Shown one piece after another: positions 1 to 9,098 of a DNA stretch of 64,000 bases. The DNA is from CBDFHV01 sp965247705 (GTDB taxonomy: Bacteria; Pseudomonadota; Alphaproteobacteria; Rhodospirillales; CAMCUA01). Both the position numbers and the translations under genes were made by a program. The DNA lies in assembly GCA_965247705.1 (NCBI GenBank), contig CBDFHV010000080.1, positions 1 through 64,000 on the forward strand, given 5' to 3'. The first letter of the stretch is position 1; every line of letters begins with the position of its first letter. The notes under the pieces were generated by a model. That model was not told the origin of the DNA. It saw only the letters and a list, made by a program, of their open reading frames with translations, and made no database searches.

Positions 1-520
1 GCCGCAGGCCGTAGGCCAGACCCGTGCCGGGCGAGTGGCGGCACTCATCGCCGCGACCTCCGCCGCCCCAAAGGGCCGAAGGTCTCCGTCTTGGCCTCCA
101 GCAGTTCCACCTGCATGGTCAACTCTCCGATCCGCTTCATGGCGCTATCCAGTTCCGCCTGCACCGGATCGCCCTTGCGTTGCTTGAGCGAGGCGTCGAT
201 CCCGCCGATCGCTTTCTCACGCCACTGCTCGAGCCGGAAGATCTCTACGCCCAACTGGCGCGACAGAAGTTGCACCGGCTCGTCACGCAAAGCCGCAGAA
301 CGACCTCACGCTTGCGCGCCACCGTCCATCGCTGGCCAAGTCCCAGCGGGCCTGCCGGCAAAGCCTGTCCTGGGGAAAACGTGGACGAGCCAAGCTCGCC
401 CGCATTTACCACAGGCCCATCAACAGCAACTTTCTTCTCAAAATTATCGGTCATGTTCCGGTCCTCCTTGGACACTTCGATTAAGCCAATTCTGTGTCCA
501 AGGAAATCGGGTCCGACTCA
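1..520 (-). mobile_element. IS3-family element copy A, truncated by the window edge and decayed
   Basis: The segment is nearly identical to the corresponding part of the two full 1414-bp copies at 12720-14133 and 20657-22070. It keeps the orfA end and the terminus reading inward TGAGTCGGACCCG, finishing at 520. The rest of the element lies left of the window. Against the full copies it lacks one base in an A-run near 288-291, which breaks orfA, and one base near 35, which shifts the first codons of orfB. Transposase activity from this copy is therefore unlikely, though the end could still act as a substrate for the intact copies. Confidence 0.9.
45..454 (-). pseudogene. IS3 orfA (HTH transposase subunit), frameshifted
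   Basis: Same reading as the 136-residue orfA of the intact copies, starting at the ATG at 454 behind an AGGAGG box. A single A is missing from the A4 run (near 288-291). The frame is split into an N-terminal part of about 55 codons and a C-terminal part that reopens and ends at 45. Only the first 48 bases of the downstream orfB are inside the window, and these carry a second single-base deletion. The family role would be end recognition by an HTH domain, but this copy is dead as a coding unit. Confidence 0.85.
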
Positions 521-697
521 CTGGTATCAGTCATATAACCAGCCGCAGCCGAACAAAACGTCAGTCATACGAGACGCTTACCTTTCTCAGCTTCTCTCCC
601 CGGCTGGCGGGGTGCGATCGACGACCAACGTGGGTTGGGAAACGGCCATCAAGGGGAGTTTATGCGCCGCGAACCACAATGCATATTGTCTTTAACC

Positions 698-2353
698 CTA
701 GCCCAACGGCCTAAGGTACGAGTAGCCGAGTTCCTCACTGGTAATGAACTCAAGGAGTGCCGGTTTTCCATCCTCTGTGGCCCGTCGTGCTTTCAGAATT
801 GCGGCACCGACCTCGTCCGGTCGTTCAACACGTTCTGCCCATCCGCCGAGGGCGCGAGCGATGTCCGCGTAGTCGCCGCCCACATTCCTGGTCTGATACT
901 TTTCATGGGACAGCCGCATTTTGTGAGACTCGACTGCCATGGCCGAATTCTTGAGCAAGATACAGCAGATCGGCAAATCTTCTCGCACGGCCGTCTCGAA
1001 GTCGAGCCCGGTCATCCCGAAGGCCGAATCACCCATGAAGTGAACGCAAAACTTGTCGCGCGCGGCCAGCTTCGCCCCAATTGTTAAGCCAAGGCCCGTT
1101 CCAAGCTGATGTGATTTCCCCCAGCCAAGATATGTTCGCGGTCCATCCGATTGATAGAATGGCATGATCTCGTAGCGGGGATTGCCTGAGTCATGGGTGA
1201 CGATTGCTTCGGAGGGAGGTATGTTCTGCATGAACTCCCATATCACCCGATAAGGGTTTATCGGGACCTCTCTCGAGGTCAGTTTTGGCATCCACTCACT
1301 GATCCAAGATTTGCGAATGCGGGCGATCTCAGGTGCGACGCTCTCCCCGCCTTTCTGGGGCTTGCGGCCGAGCAGATCTTTGCAACAGTCGATGAACTGG
1401 CGAAGGACTAATTTGGCGTCGCCTAAAACCGGGTGGTCCACGTGTTGGCTTTTGTGAAGGTCGACGGGATCATTCGTCGCCTGAATTACAACTTTCCCTG
1501 GCGGAATAGGCGTCACCAATATGTGCCGAGTCAGGCTGCAACCGACGGCGAACACCAAGTCAGCGTTTTTGAGGAAGTGGTATACCGTTCCGCTCATCAC
1601 CCCCGATCCGCTGCCCAGCGCCAGGGGGTGATATTTCTCCGAGATCGCACTCTTCCCCCCCATGGTGGTCATCACCGGGAGCTGCAATAGTTCTGCCAAC
1701 TCTTGAAGTTCAGTGGACGCTTCGGCGTAAAGCACGCCTGCGCCGGCAAGTAAGAGCGGCCGCTTGGCCTTGAGCAGGGCCTTAGCGGCGGTATCGATGT
1801 CGTTGGGATCGGCCTCGGATCTTGCCGACAGCACCGGTTGGTATGAGTCAATGTGGTTTGGATCGACTTCTTGGGTAGCGATGTCAAGAGGGATCTCCAC
1901 GAGCGCCGGACCAGGTCGCCCGATCTTGATGGCGGCGAATGCCCGCCGCAGCGCGTCCACGACGCGCTCCGGCAAATTGATCTGCTCAACCGACTTCGTG
2001 ACTGCCTCGAAGGCCCTGACAGAGCTGAACATCGGAAAGATCCGGTCACGCTCACGCGGGTGACCAAGCGGTAGCAAAAGTAGCGGCGTTGAATCCGAAT
2101 AGGCGGTCGCGATGCCCGCAAATGCGTTTTCGGCACCCGGCCCGTACTGCATTGCAAACACCGCTGGCGGGCTCCCGTTGCGGACCCGGGCATAGCCGTC
2201 TGCGATCCCAACGCCGACTCTTTCCTGGCGGCAAATGATGGGCCGAATGTCAACGGCCGCGGCGGACTCTATTATCGGCGTGGTCGGATAGCAGCTCAGG
2301 AATTCGACTCCTTCGCGCTTCAAGATCTCCGCGATCGCATCAATCACCAACAT
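698..2353 (-). CDS. Thiamine pyrophosphate-dependent enzyme (acetolactate synthase / benzoylformate decarboxylase-like)
   Basis: A 551-residue protein with the three-domain layout of TPP-dependent 2-keto acid decarboxylases/synthases: N-terminal pyrimidine-binding domain with the conserved Glu at about 44 (CRQERVGVGIADGY), a central domain, and a C-terminal PP-binding domain with the GDS...N cofactor motif at about 441-469. I chose the ATG at 2353, because GGGAG lies 8 nt upstream and family similarity begins there; the open frame runs 20 codons further up. It follows the amidase/AtzG pair on the same strand with a 239-bp gap. The substrate cannot be read from sequence; a 2-keto acid or oxalyl-type intermediate of the neighbouring degradation genes is an inference. 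Confidence 0.85.
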   Translation of the reverse strand: MLVIDAIAEILKREGVEFLSCYPTTPIIESAAAVDIRPIICRQERVGVGIADGYARVRNGSPPAVFAMQYGPGAENAFAGIATAYSDSTPLLLLPLGHPRERDRIFPMFSSVRAFEAVTKSVEQINLPERVVDALRRAFAAIKIGRPGPALVEIPLDIATQEVDPNHIDSYQPVLSARSEADPNDIDTAAKALLKAKRPLLLAGAGVLYAEASTELQELAELLQLPVMTTMGGKSAISEKYHPLALGSGSGVMSGTVYHFLKNADLVFAVGCSLTRHILVTPIPPGKVVIQATNDPVDLHKSQHVDHPVLGDAKLVLRQFIDCCKDLLGRKPQKGGESVAPEIARIRKSWISEWMPKLTSREVPINPYRVIWEFMQNIPPSEAIVTHDSGNPRYEIMPFYQSDGPRTYLGWGKSHQLGTGLGLTIGAKLAARDKFCVHFMGDSAFGMTGLDFETAVREDLPICCILLKNSAMAVESHKMRLSHEKYQTRNVGGDYADIARALGGWAERVERPDEVGAAILKARRATEDGKPALLEFITSEELGYSYLRPLG

Positions 2354-2592
2354 AGGCGTTCTCCCTGAACTTCGGTCCCCAAGCGGACCACACAGTCCGC
2401 GGGTTCGCATCATATTGCCAGATCAGGTCTTGTATTTTGTAAGGGTCATGACCCCACGCACCAATGGTTCAGCTGATGAAACGCCGGCTCCTGTCATGGT
2501 CCTCGAACAAGAGAGTTAACACGGCGCCAAGGGCCCGCTCTTCAGTGGACTGGACAGCAATTGTAGTTAGTGCCCGAAGATGCGGGCACTGT

Positions 2593-3999
2593 CTACGAGG
2601 GTGGAATGCGGCTGTGGTGGTCGACGGCCTTTTGGAATGCGTTTCCGACGCGGAACAGGAGGGATTCGGCATGGGGCGGCCCGATGAGCTGAAGGCCAAC
2701 CGGCAACCCGTCGGCGGTGAAGCCGGCAGGCAGGCTCAGAGCGGGAAGTCCATAGGAGTTGAACGGTTTGGTATTACGCGCCAAAGCGCGATAGCGTTGC
2801 TGGTGCTCCAGGTCGGCATCGACCTCGGCCATCGTTGGCACCGGCAGCGCAAGTGTCGGCGTGACCAGCACGTCGACTTCCGCGAATGTGGTCGCTAGGA
2901 TTTCGCGCAGGAGAGTCCCGCGGCGCTTGATGGCGTCGATATAAAGGGTCGCCGGAACCGAGAGCCCCATTTCCAAGGAACGGCGCGTTGCCGGCGTGTA
3001 TTCATCTGCGCGTGTGGCGAGCAATCGCCTGTGGGCTTGCGCCGCCTCGGCAACGATGATGACGTGGCCGCAGGCATCGGCCGCCGCGACATCGGGCAAC
3101 GGCGCCTCATGCAGGCTCAGTCGAAGGCTGCGAAAGACCGCAAGGCAGGCGTCAAAAACCTCACGTGCATCCGCTGAAAGGCCATCGCAGAAATATCCAT
3201 CGGCCACCCCCAGCCGGATACCCGCGACAGGCTTGTCGAGGTCGGTTGAAGCGGGCGAAGGAGGGATAGACCAAGTCGTTGAATCGCGCTTGTCCGGGCC
3301 CGTGATGACGTCGAAGACCAAGGCGCAGTCAGCGACCGTGCGAGTCAAGGGACCGATGGTATCCATGGAGAAGCTGACCGGCAGGACACCGTAACGGCTG
3401 ACCCTTCCGGTCGTGGGCTTCAGGCCAACAACCCCGCACATGGCCGCCGGCAGGCGGATCGATCCTCCAGAGTCCGAGCCCAGACTGGCGAACACCAATT
3501 GCGCCCCCAGGGCGGCCGCCGAACCGCTGGACGAGCCGCCGGTCACTCGGTCGGTATCCCAGGGATTGAAGGCGCGGCCGAACAGGACATTGAGTCCGAA
3601 CGGATTGATCGCGCAATCCGAGGTATTGAGCGTTCCCAGCTCGATAGCGCCAGCGGCGTCGAGCCGGTCGAGGACGGTCGCCGTGTGATCAGCGACCTGG
3701 TCCACGAACAGGCGCGAACCGGCAGTGGTGATCCGACCCTGACGATGAAAGATGTCCTTGTGCGCAACGGGCACACCGTGCAGCTGACCGATCGGCTCGC
3801 CACGGGCCAGGCGCGAGTCGGCGGCACGGGCCTGGCGGAGGGCCCCTTCCGCGTCGATGTGAATGAAGGCGTTGACGGTAGGTTGTCGAGCCTCGATTCT
3901 TTCGAGACACGCCGAAACGACCTCCAGAGCTGAAAGACAGCGATCGCGGATGGCAGTGGCCAGCTCGGTCAACGGCAGGGCCAGGATGTCGGGGTCCAA
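2593..3999 (-). CDS. AtzE-like amidase (amidase signature family)
   Basis: About 468 residues, amidase-signature family (GatA/AtzE type). The Ser-cisSer-Lys triad is visible with the same spacing as GatA: Lys81 (HKD), cis-Ser156 in GGSSSGSAA and nucleophile Ser180 in DSGGSIR. The frame is open further upstream, but the best start is the TTG at 3999, preceded by GAGGA six bases away and lying 16 bp after the stop of the AtzG-like gene. Starting there gives a length typical for AtzE. With the adjoining DUF4089 gene it resembles the 1-carboxybiuret hydrolase complex AtzEG, so hydrolysis of a small amide or ureide is likely. The exact substrate is unknown, and GatA function is less likely because no gatB or gatC is present. 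Confidence 0.85.
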   Translation of the reverse strand: MDPDILALPLTELATAIRDRCLSALEVVSACLERIEARQPTVNAFIHIDAEGALRQARAADSRLARGEPIGQLHGVPVAHKDIFHRQGRITTAGSRLFVDQVADHTATVLDRLDAAGAIELGTLNTSDCAINPFGLNVLFGRAFNPWDTDRVTGGSSSGSAAALGAQLVFASLGSDSGGSIRLPAAMCGVVGLKPTTGRVSRYGVLPVSFSMDTIGPLTRTVADCALVFDVITGPDKRDSTTWSIPPSPASTDLDKPVAGIRLGVADGYFCDGLSADAREVFDACLAVFRSLRLSLHEAPLPDVAAADACGHVIIVAEAAQAHRRLLATRADEYTPATRRSLEMGLSVPATLYIDAIKRRGTLLREILATTFAEVDVLVTPTLALPVPTMAEVDADLEHQQRYRALARNTKPFNSYGLPALSLPAGFTADGLPVGLQLIGPPHAESLLFRVGNAFQKAVDHHSRIPPS

Positions 4000-4015
4000 G
4001 TCGATTCCTCGATTT

Positions 4016-4225
4016 CTATTCGCTCCGCCGAAGGGCCGCCACGAAGTCGCTGGGCTCGGCAGCATCAAACGACGGGGCAGGCTCATCCGCCCGCAGATCG
4101 ATCATCGACGCCCGAAGCGCCGCCAGGCTGTTTGCGATCGCCGCGGCACGCCCGGTTGGGAGATCGATGCCATACCACACCTTGACCTGCCGGCGGACAT
4201 CCTCCTGAGTGAGGAAAAAATCCAT
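4016..4225 (-). CDS. AtzG-like small subunit (DUF4089 family)
   Basis: A 69-residue protein directly upstream of the AtzE-like amidase on the same strand. Its composition and layout match DUF4089/AtzG proteins, GatC-like helical partners that stabilise AtzE. The ATG at 4225 is chosen because AGGAGGG lies just before it; an earlier in-frame start at 4255 would place that box inside the gene. The end (TAG) is 16 bp before the proposed TTG of the amidase, consistent with translational coupling. The upstream region is cut short by an IS256 remnant beginning about 60 bp away, so the original promoter may be lost. Family assignment is by pattern and context. Confidence 0.7.
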   Translation of the reverse strand: MDFFLTQEDVRRQVKVWYGIDLPTGRAAAIANSLAALRASMIDLRADEPAPSFDAAEPSDFVAALRRSE

Positions 4226-4283
4226 CGAACCCTCCTCGACCCGACTGTCCCGCATTTTTCATGCTCTCGGGTATCTAAAACTT

Positions 4284-4562
4284 TGGCTAACCCGGCGTTG
4301 GGAACCGTCCGTCTATCCCCGGGCCGTCGATTGCCTGCGCGACGACCTCGACGAGTTGCTCGCCTGCTTCCGCTATCCGACCCTCGAGGAGCGCAAGAAA
4401 GTGCGAACCACCAATACCATAGAACGACGATTCCGTGAAGTCCGGCGCCGAACCCGCCCCATGGGCGTCTTCCAGGACCGAACCTCCATGGACCGTATCC
4501 TCTTCGCCGTCTTCACTCACGAAAACTCAAACCAGGGGGGGTGTCCACCCTCTTCTCCCTGA
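4284..4562 (+). mobile_element. IS256-family (mutator type) transposase C-terminal fragment
   Basis: An open frame ending with TGA near 4562 reads through the typical end of IS256-family transposases: a WE-P-YP-AV segment, then RTTN-IER-F-EVRRRTRPMG near 4405-4465 and a short tail. The N-terminal three quarters, with the first two acidic catalytic residues, are missing. One codon appears inserted around WEPSVYP. It is a relic between the AtzG-like gene and the next element, and probably removed the natural promoter region of the amidase operon. Confidence 0.8.
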
Positions 4563-4587
4563 CACAAACATCCAGCATTTCTCATTT

Positions 4588-5978
4588 TAGGTTTCCGAGG
4601 TAATTTTGGGCTATACAAGTCGCTTTTTGTCTGATTCAAGGTGTGGGTGCGTGTCCTTGATGAGTTGATCGCGGATCTGCGGACCCACTGCGCGTCCTTT
4701 ACGGACAAGCGGCGGGGGCGCAATGGCCGCTATGCGATGGCGGACATCGGGCTCTCGGCCTTCTCGGTTTTCTTCATGCAGAGCCCGTCCTTTCTCGCCC
4801 ATCAGGCGGCGCTGGCGGCGCGGCGCGGACGCTCGAACTGCGCGAGCCTGTTCGCCATGGAGAAGATCCCGACGGACAACCACATCCGCGACAGGCTCGA
4901 TCCCGTGGCGCCCGAGGCGCTCTTCGCGATGTTCGATCGCACGCTGGCGACGCTGGAGGCGGGCGGCGGCCTAGCGGACTTCCAGCGTCTCGGGGATCAC
5001 CATCTGATCGCCCTGGACGGCACCGAGTATCACTGCTCGCGCAAGATCTCCTGCCCGCGGTGCTCCCATCGCAAGCGCAGCGACGGCAGTGTCGAATACT
5101 ATCATCAGGTGGTCTGCGGCGTCCTGGTGGCGCCGGGCCATGACCGGGCGCTGCCCTTGGCGCCCGAGTTCATCACCCCCCAAGACGGGGCGGCCAAGCA
5201 GGACTGCGAGAGCCGGGAGGCGCGGCGCTGGCTGACCGCCCAGGGGCCGGGTCTGGCCCATCTGAAGCCGGTCTATCTCGGCGACGATCTCTACTCCCGT
5301 CAGCCGATTTGCCAAGCGGTTCAAGCCCTTGGCGCCGACTTCCTGTTCGTCGCCAAGCCCGCCTCGCACCCCACCTTGATGGACTGGCTGAGCGGTATCG
5401 AGCTGCCGAGCCGCGAGGACCGGGTCAAGAAGGGGCGCCGTTTCCAGACCCATCGCACCCGCTGGCTCGAAGCCGTGCCGATCCGTGACGGCACGGACGC
5501 AGCCCTGGTCAACTGGCTGGAGATCGAGATCGTCAATGCCGCCGGCAAGGTCACCTACAGGAATTCCTGGGTCACCTCCTTGCCGCTCGGCGAGGACAAC
5601 GTCGCCGAGCTCGCCGCCGCCGGGCGCGCCAGGTGGAAGATCGAGAACGAGAGCTTCAACGTGCTCAAGACCAAGGGCTACAATCTCGAGCACAATTTCG
5701 GCCACGGCAAAGAGAACCTCTCGGCCCTCTTGGTCACCATGAACCTGCTCGCGTTTGCCTGGCACACGCTTTGTGATCTCACCGTCCGCGCCTGGCAGAA
5801 AGCCCGCCAGCGCATCGCCACGCGAAAGCGCTTCTTCCAGGACCTCGCCGCGATCACCGGCTACCTCCTCTTCCCCAACTGGGCCGCCCTCATCCGAACC
5901 ATGATCGACGGCGAACCGCCCCCGGAGGTCCTGCAAGCCCGATAGCCATCGAAACCCCCAAAAATACCCGACACCCGG
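4588..5978 (+). mobile_element. IS4-superfamily-like element with imperfect inverted ends
   Basis: A single transposase gene is bracketed by related inverted sequences: GGTTTCCGAGGTAATTTTGG near 4590-4609 and, read inward from the right, GGGTGTCGGGTATTTTTGGG near 5957-5976. The match is imperfect, so the exact ends are uncertain by some tens of bases. No target duplication was recognised. It lies between the IS256 remnant and an IS1380 element, so three elements are stacked here. Confidence 0.6.
4641..5945 (+). CDS. DDE transposase, IS4-superfamily-like
   Basis: A 434-residue transposase. An Asp in ALDGTEYH (about residue 129), an Asp in YLGDDLYS (about 215) and an Arg/Lys-rich segment with RWKIENESFN (about 332) fit a DDE/RNase H-like core, the last supplying the catalytic Glu. 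A cysteine cluster (CPRC) follows the first Asp. It begins at GTG 4641 and ends 12-35 bp before the right inverted end. It appears intact. The family label is by motif layout only; an ISNCY-type group is also possible. Confidence 0.75.
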   Translation: MWVRVLDELIADLRTHCASFTDKRRGRNGRYAMADIGLSAFSVFFMQSPSFLAHQAALAARRGRSNCASLFAMEKIPTDNHIRDRLDPVAPEALFAMFDRTLATLEAGGGLADFQRLGDHHLIALDGTEYHCSRKISCPRCSHRKRSDGSVEYYHQVVCGVLVAPGHDRALPLAPEFITPQDGAAKQDCESREARRWLTAQGPGLAHLKPVYLGDDLYSRQPICQAVQALGADFLFVAKPASHPTLMDWLSGIELPSREDRVKKGRRFQTHRTRWLEAVPIRDGTDAALVNWLEIEIVNAAGKVTYRNSWVTSLPLGEDNVAELAAAGRARWKIENESFNVLKTKGYNLEHNFGHGKENLSALLVTMNLLAFAWHTLCDLTVRAWQKARQRIATRKRFFQDLAAITGYLLFPNWAALIRTMIDGEPPPEVLQAR

Positions 5979-6003
5979 AATGCCATCCCGCCAAGCTTCA
6001 TAA

Positions 6004-7754
6004 TGAGCCCGCCTTATTCACCCAAGGGGCCTGAAATGACTGGCGCGCGGCGGATTTTGACGTAAAATCAATGTGCTAGAAGGATTCACAACAAACCTCC
6101 GCCGTGCGCCATGGGTGAAACGCTATCTCTGTTCGGTTCCTCGTTCAACAAGTCCCTTCGCATCGAATCCCGACCCGAGCGGCTGACCGGGGAACCGGGG
6201 GCCGTGCTCTTGCGCGAGATCATGGAGCGCACCCGGATCATCGAGTGGCTGACCGAGCGGTTGCACGATCCGCGCAAGGCCGATCGTGTCACCTATCCCC
6301 TGGCCGATCTGCTGCGCACGGTTCTGCTTCTCTTTGGCCAGGGTTGGCACGACCAAGACGACGCCGACGCGCTCCGCCATGATGCGGGCCTACGCCTGGC
6401 TGCAAGCGGTTCACGGGGTGTCACGCCGTTGTCCACCGAGGCGCACCTGGCCTCGCAACCCACGCTGTCGCGTCTGATCGCGCTTCTGAGCACGCCGGAG
6501 GCCCGCACTGTGCTCCATGAGGCGATCACCGAGCTCGCGGGGCGGCGGTTCCGGGGCCTGCGCGGCGGTCACCGGCAGCGATATCTGACCATCGACGTGG
6601 ACAGCCTGCCGATCGAGGTCCACGGCCATCAACCCGGCTCGGCCTGGAACGGCCATTACCATCAGCGCATGTACCACCCTTTGGTGGCCAGCATCGCCGA
6701 AACCGGCGACCTTCTGGACGCTCGTTTACGGGAGGGCAACGCCCACACCGCCGAGGGGGCGCTGGACTTCATCCTTGATCTCGTGGACCGAGCCGAAGAG
6801 ACGCTGTGCCAAGTCGCTCTGGTGCGCATCGACGCTGGGTTCCCCAGCGATCCCCTGCTGTCGGGCCTGGAGCGTCGCGGGACGCCCTATGTTGCCCGAT
6901 TGCGGACCAACAAGGTCCTGGACCGCATGGCTCAGCCCTGTCTTGGACGGCCGCCGGGACGGCCTCCGGCAGAGCCGCGGACGTGGTTCCACGAGATGAC
7001 CTGCCGGGCGAAGTCGTGGTCGAAAGAGCGCCGAGTGGTCCTGGTGGTGTTGGAACGGCCAGACCAATTTCTGGTTGATCACTTCTGGCTGATCACCAGC
7101 CTTGATGCCGGGGCCGTGCCGGCGGCCGATCTCCTGGATCACTACCGCCAGCGCGGCCGTGCCGAGGCCCACATGGGCGAACTCATGGACGTGATGGACC
7201 CGGCGCTGTCGTCCGCGTCGCGAAGGAAGCGTCATTACCGGGGGCGCTGCCTGCCGGAGCGCGAGAGCACGGTCGATGCCTTCGCTCACAACGAGGTCGT
7301 CCTGTTGCTCAACATCCTGGCCTATGAACTGGTTCATGCCGGGCGGTGCCTGATGGAGACTGCGACCGGCGAGGGGTGGAGCCTTCGCCGGTTCCGCGAG
7401 CGCGTTCTGCGCGCCGCCGCCCGGGTCGTCGTTTCCGGCCGACGCATCACCATGGTCATCGGGGAAACATTCGCCCGCTTCTGGCAACGGCTCTGGCCGC
7501 GCTTGGAACGCTTGCGATACGCCGACCCGTAACCCCGTCCAAGTCGGCCAGCTAGACTTCAAGCCACCGCCGGATCGCCGGTGGCGGTCCCGCTCGCCTC
7601 CACGGCGGCTTCTTCACGCCTTTCATGCCTCAAGTGGCTATCGCACAGCTGGGGAAGCACCCGTGACTCGCCAGCCGCGAATGACCCTGCAACGAGACTC
7701 GCATCACATGCAGAAAAGTCTACGGCAAGGGGGGTGGTGAATAAGCCGGGATGA
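6004..7754 (+). mobile_element. IS1380-family element
   Basis: Inverted ends flank the transposase: CCCGCCTTATTCACCC at 6008-6023 and, read inward from the right, CCCGGCTTATTCACCA, ending near 7750. A second IS1380-type element at 46.3 kb has ends with the same TTATTCA core. No clear target duplication was found. The element separates the amidase/AtzG block from the ABC importer. Confidence 0.8.
6111..7532 (+). CDS. IS1380-family transposase
   Basis: A 473-residue transposase of the IS1380 group. The N-terminal half contains QPTLSRL, the hallmark stretch before the catalytic domain. LTIDVDSLP (about residue 166) and RIDAGFPSD (about 243) supply the two Asp positions, and HNEVVLLLNILAYEL near 388 lies in the C-terminal catalytic region. 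Frame and length look intact. It has only about 21% identity-level resemblance by eye to the IS1380 transposase at 46.4 kb, so it is a different element. Confidence 0.85.
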   Translation: MGETLSLFGSSFNKSLRIESRPERLTGEPGAVLLREIMERTRIIEWLTERLHDPRKADRVTYPLADLLRTVLLLFGQGWHDQDDADALRHDAGLRLAASGSRGVTPLSTEAHLASQPTLSRLIALLSTPEARTVLHEAITELAGRRFRGLRGGHRQRYLTIDVDSLPIEVHGHQPGSAWNGHYHQRMYHPLVASIAETGDLLDARLREGNAHTAEGALDFILDLVDRAEETLCQVALVRIDAGFPSDPLLSGLERRGTPYVARLRTNKVLDRMAQPCLGRPPGRPPAEPRTWFHEMTCRAKSWSKERRVVLVVLERPDQFLVDHFWLITSLDAGAVPAADLLDHYRQRGRAEAHMGELMDVMDPALSSASRRKRHYRGRCLPERESTVDAFAHNEVVLLLNILAYELVHAGRCLMETATGEGWSLRRFRERVLRAAARVVVSGRRITMVIGETFARFWQRLWPRLERLRYADP

Positions 7755-7901
7755 GAACTGCTGACAAACATCTTGACGTTACCAGCCTTTAGGTTGACAT
7801 ATAATAGTAATAATGAAACCCGGTCGGGCTTCGGTGCCTTGTCGGGCGAAGTCAATTGATTGCGAAGCCGTCACAACATCAGTGGAAAGGGAGGCCAGAT
7901 C
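7533..7901. other. Gene-free stretch: right end of the IS1380 element and leader of the importer operon
   Basis: Up to about 7754 this is the right flank of the IS1380 element, including a GC-rich hairpin near 7565-7587. From 7755 the sequence becomes AT-richer, with TTGACG (7773), TTGACA (7794) and TATAAT (7800-7805), so the promoter of the importer operon probably lies here. Spacings between these boxes are not ideal (21 bp for TTGACG/TATAAT), so no exact promoter is claimed. No open frame looks real. Confidence 0.4.
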
Positions 7902-9044
7902 ATGAGTGGGAAAGGCACAGTCAATCGGCGGCAAAGCCGTACCAAACTTCGTCTGTCTTCGAAGTCCCGCGGTCTCAGCCGTCGTCGGGTCTTGAAGGGG
8001 GCAGCAGGAACAGCGGCCTTTGCCGCCGGCATGGGACCGTGGATCGTGTCCGGAGCAACGGACGAGCTCATCATCAGCGCCTATGGTGGTGAATTCGAGA
8101 AAATCTACAAGAAAACGATAGTCGAGCCGTTTGAAAAGAAATTCGGTGTGAAAGTGACTTACGACCCCGCCGGCTCCTCGTCCCAGAAGTACGCGCGTAT
8201 TCGAGCGACGAACGGCAATCCGGGGTTCGACGTCGCCGCCGAGCAGGCACCGGAGGACATCCTGCTGGGCCAACGGGAAGGCCTGATCCTTCCAATCAGC
8301 GAACAGGATGTGCCGGAGAACGCGAACATTTTTGCTCGGGCACGCAATGTCATCCCGCCCTATGGAGTCATGCATTCTCTACAGTATGTCGGGCTGCTTT
8401 ACAATCCCGATCACCTGGAGGCGCCGGATTCCTGGTGGCATTATTGGGAGGCGTGGAAGAAGTATGGCGAGAAAGTCAAGAAGCGGATCCTGATGTTCAA
8501 CACGGGCAATGTCGGAACGCTCTATCTGCTGATCACTGGTGCCGAGCTCGGCGGCGGCGGCATCAACAACATGGACCCTGTGTGGCCGATGTTGCAGGCG
8601 CTCAAGCCCTATATCGGCCCGACCATGCAGAATTCGGTCGAGGCCGTGCCGTACTACGAGAACGAGGAAGTCTGGCTATCGCCCTATTGGAGCGCGCGTT
8701 CCTCGCTTTTCATCAGTCAGGGTCTCAACATGCGCCTGGTGGCCCCCAAGGAGGGCGTTTACGGTCTGGCGAGCTGTTCTTCGATTCCGATCGGAACTAA
8801 GAACAAGAAGCTCGCCTATGAATTCCTGAACTTCCGCATTTCGAAGGAAGTGCAGCGCGAATTCTGCCTCGGCTACCACATCAGTCCTACCCGGGGTGAC
8901 ATAACGGATTGGCCGGACTGGTTCGCACAGACGCAGTTCATCACCGAGGAAAGTTGGGCAAGGGTCAATATCGCGGATCCAGAAACCATCGGCGCCAAAC
9001 GCGGCGAATGGACCGTCAAGTGGCAGGAGATCATGGGGGCCTGA
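7902..9044 (+). CDS. ABC transporter substrate-binding protein, polyamine/opine type (PotD-like), Tat-exported
   Basis: A 380-residue periplasmic binding protein of the spermidine/putrescine class. A twin-arginine signal SRRRVLKG at about 26-33 is followed by a hydrophobic Ala/Gly stretch, so it is exported folded. Mature sequence starts near TDELIISAYGGEFEK, typical of this class. I chose the ATG at 7902 (GGGAGG seven bases upstream) over the in-frame start 42 bp earlier. It is followed by two permeases and an ATPase, giving a complete importer. The ligand is unknown; the neighbouring amidase and hydantoinase genes suggest a nitrogenous compound. Confidence 0.9.
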   Translation: MSGKGTVNRRQSRTKLRLSSKSRGLSRRRVLKGAAGTAAFAAGMGPWIVSGATDELIISAYGGEFEKIYKKTIVEPFEKKFGVKVTYDPAGSSSQKYARIRATNGNPGFDVAAEQAPEDILLGQREGLILPISEQDVPENANIFARARNVIPPYGVMHSLQYVGLLYNPDHLEAPDSWWHYWEAWKKYGEKVKKRILMFNTGNVGTLYLLITGAELGGGGINNMDPVWPMLQALKPYIGPTMQNSVEAVPYYENEEVWLSPYWSARSSLFISQGLNMRLVAPKEGVYGLASCSSIPIGTKNKKLAYEFLNFRISKEVQREFCLGYHISPTRGDITDWPDWFAQTQFITEESWARVNIADPETIGAKRGEWTVKWQEIMGA

Positions 9045-9098
9045 AGTCGAACCTTGGGCTGTTAAAATTGTCGTCTGCGGCAGTCTGTTGAACAGGCG

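Noticed and set aside
2464..2898. Forward frame overlapping the amidase end
   Set aside because: Mostly antisense to the amidase and without features.
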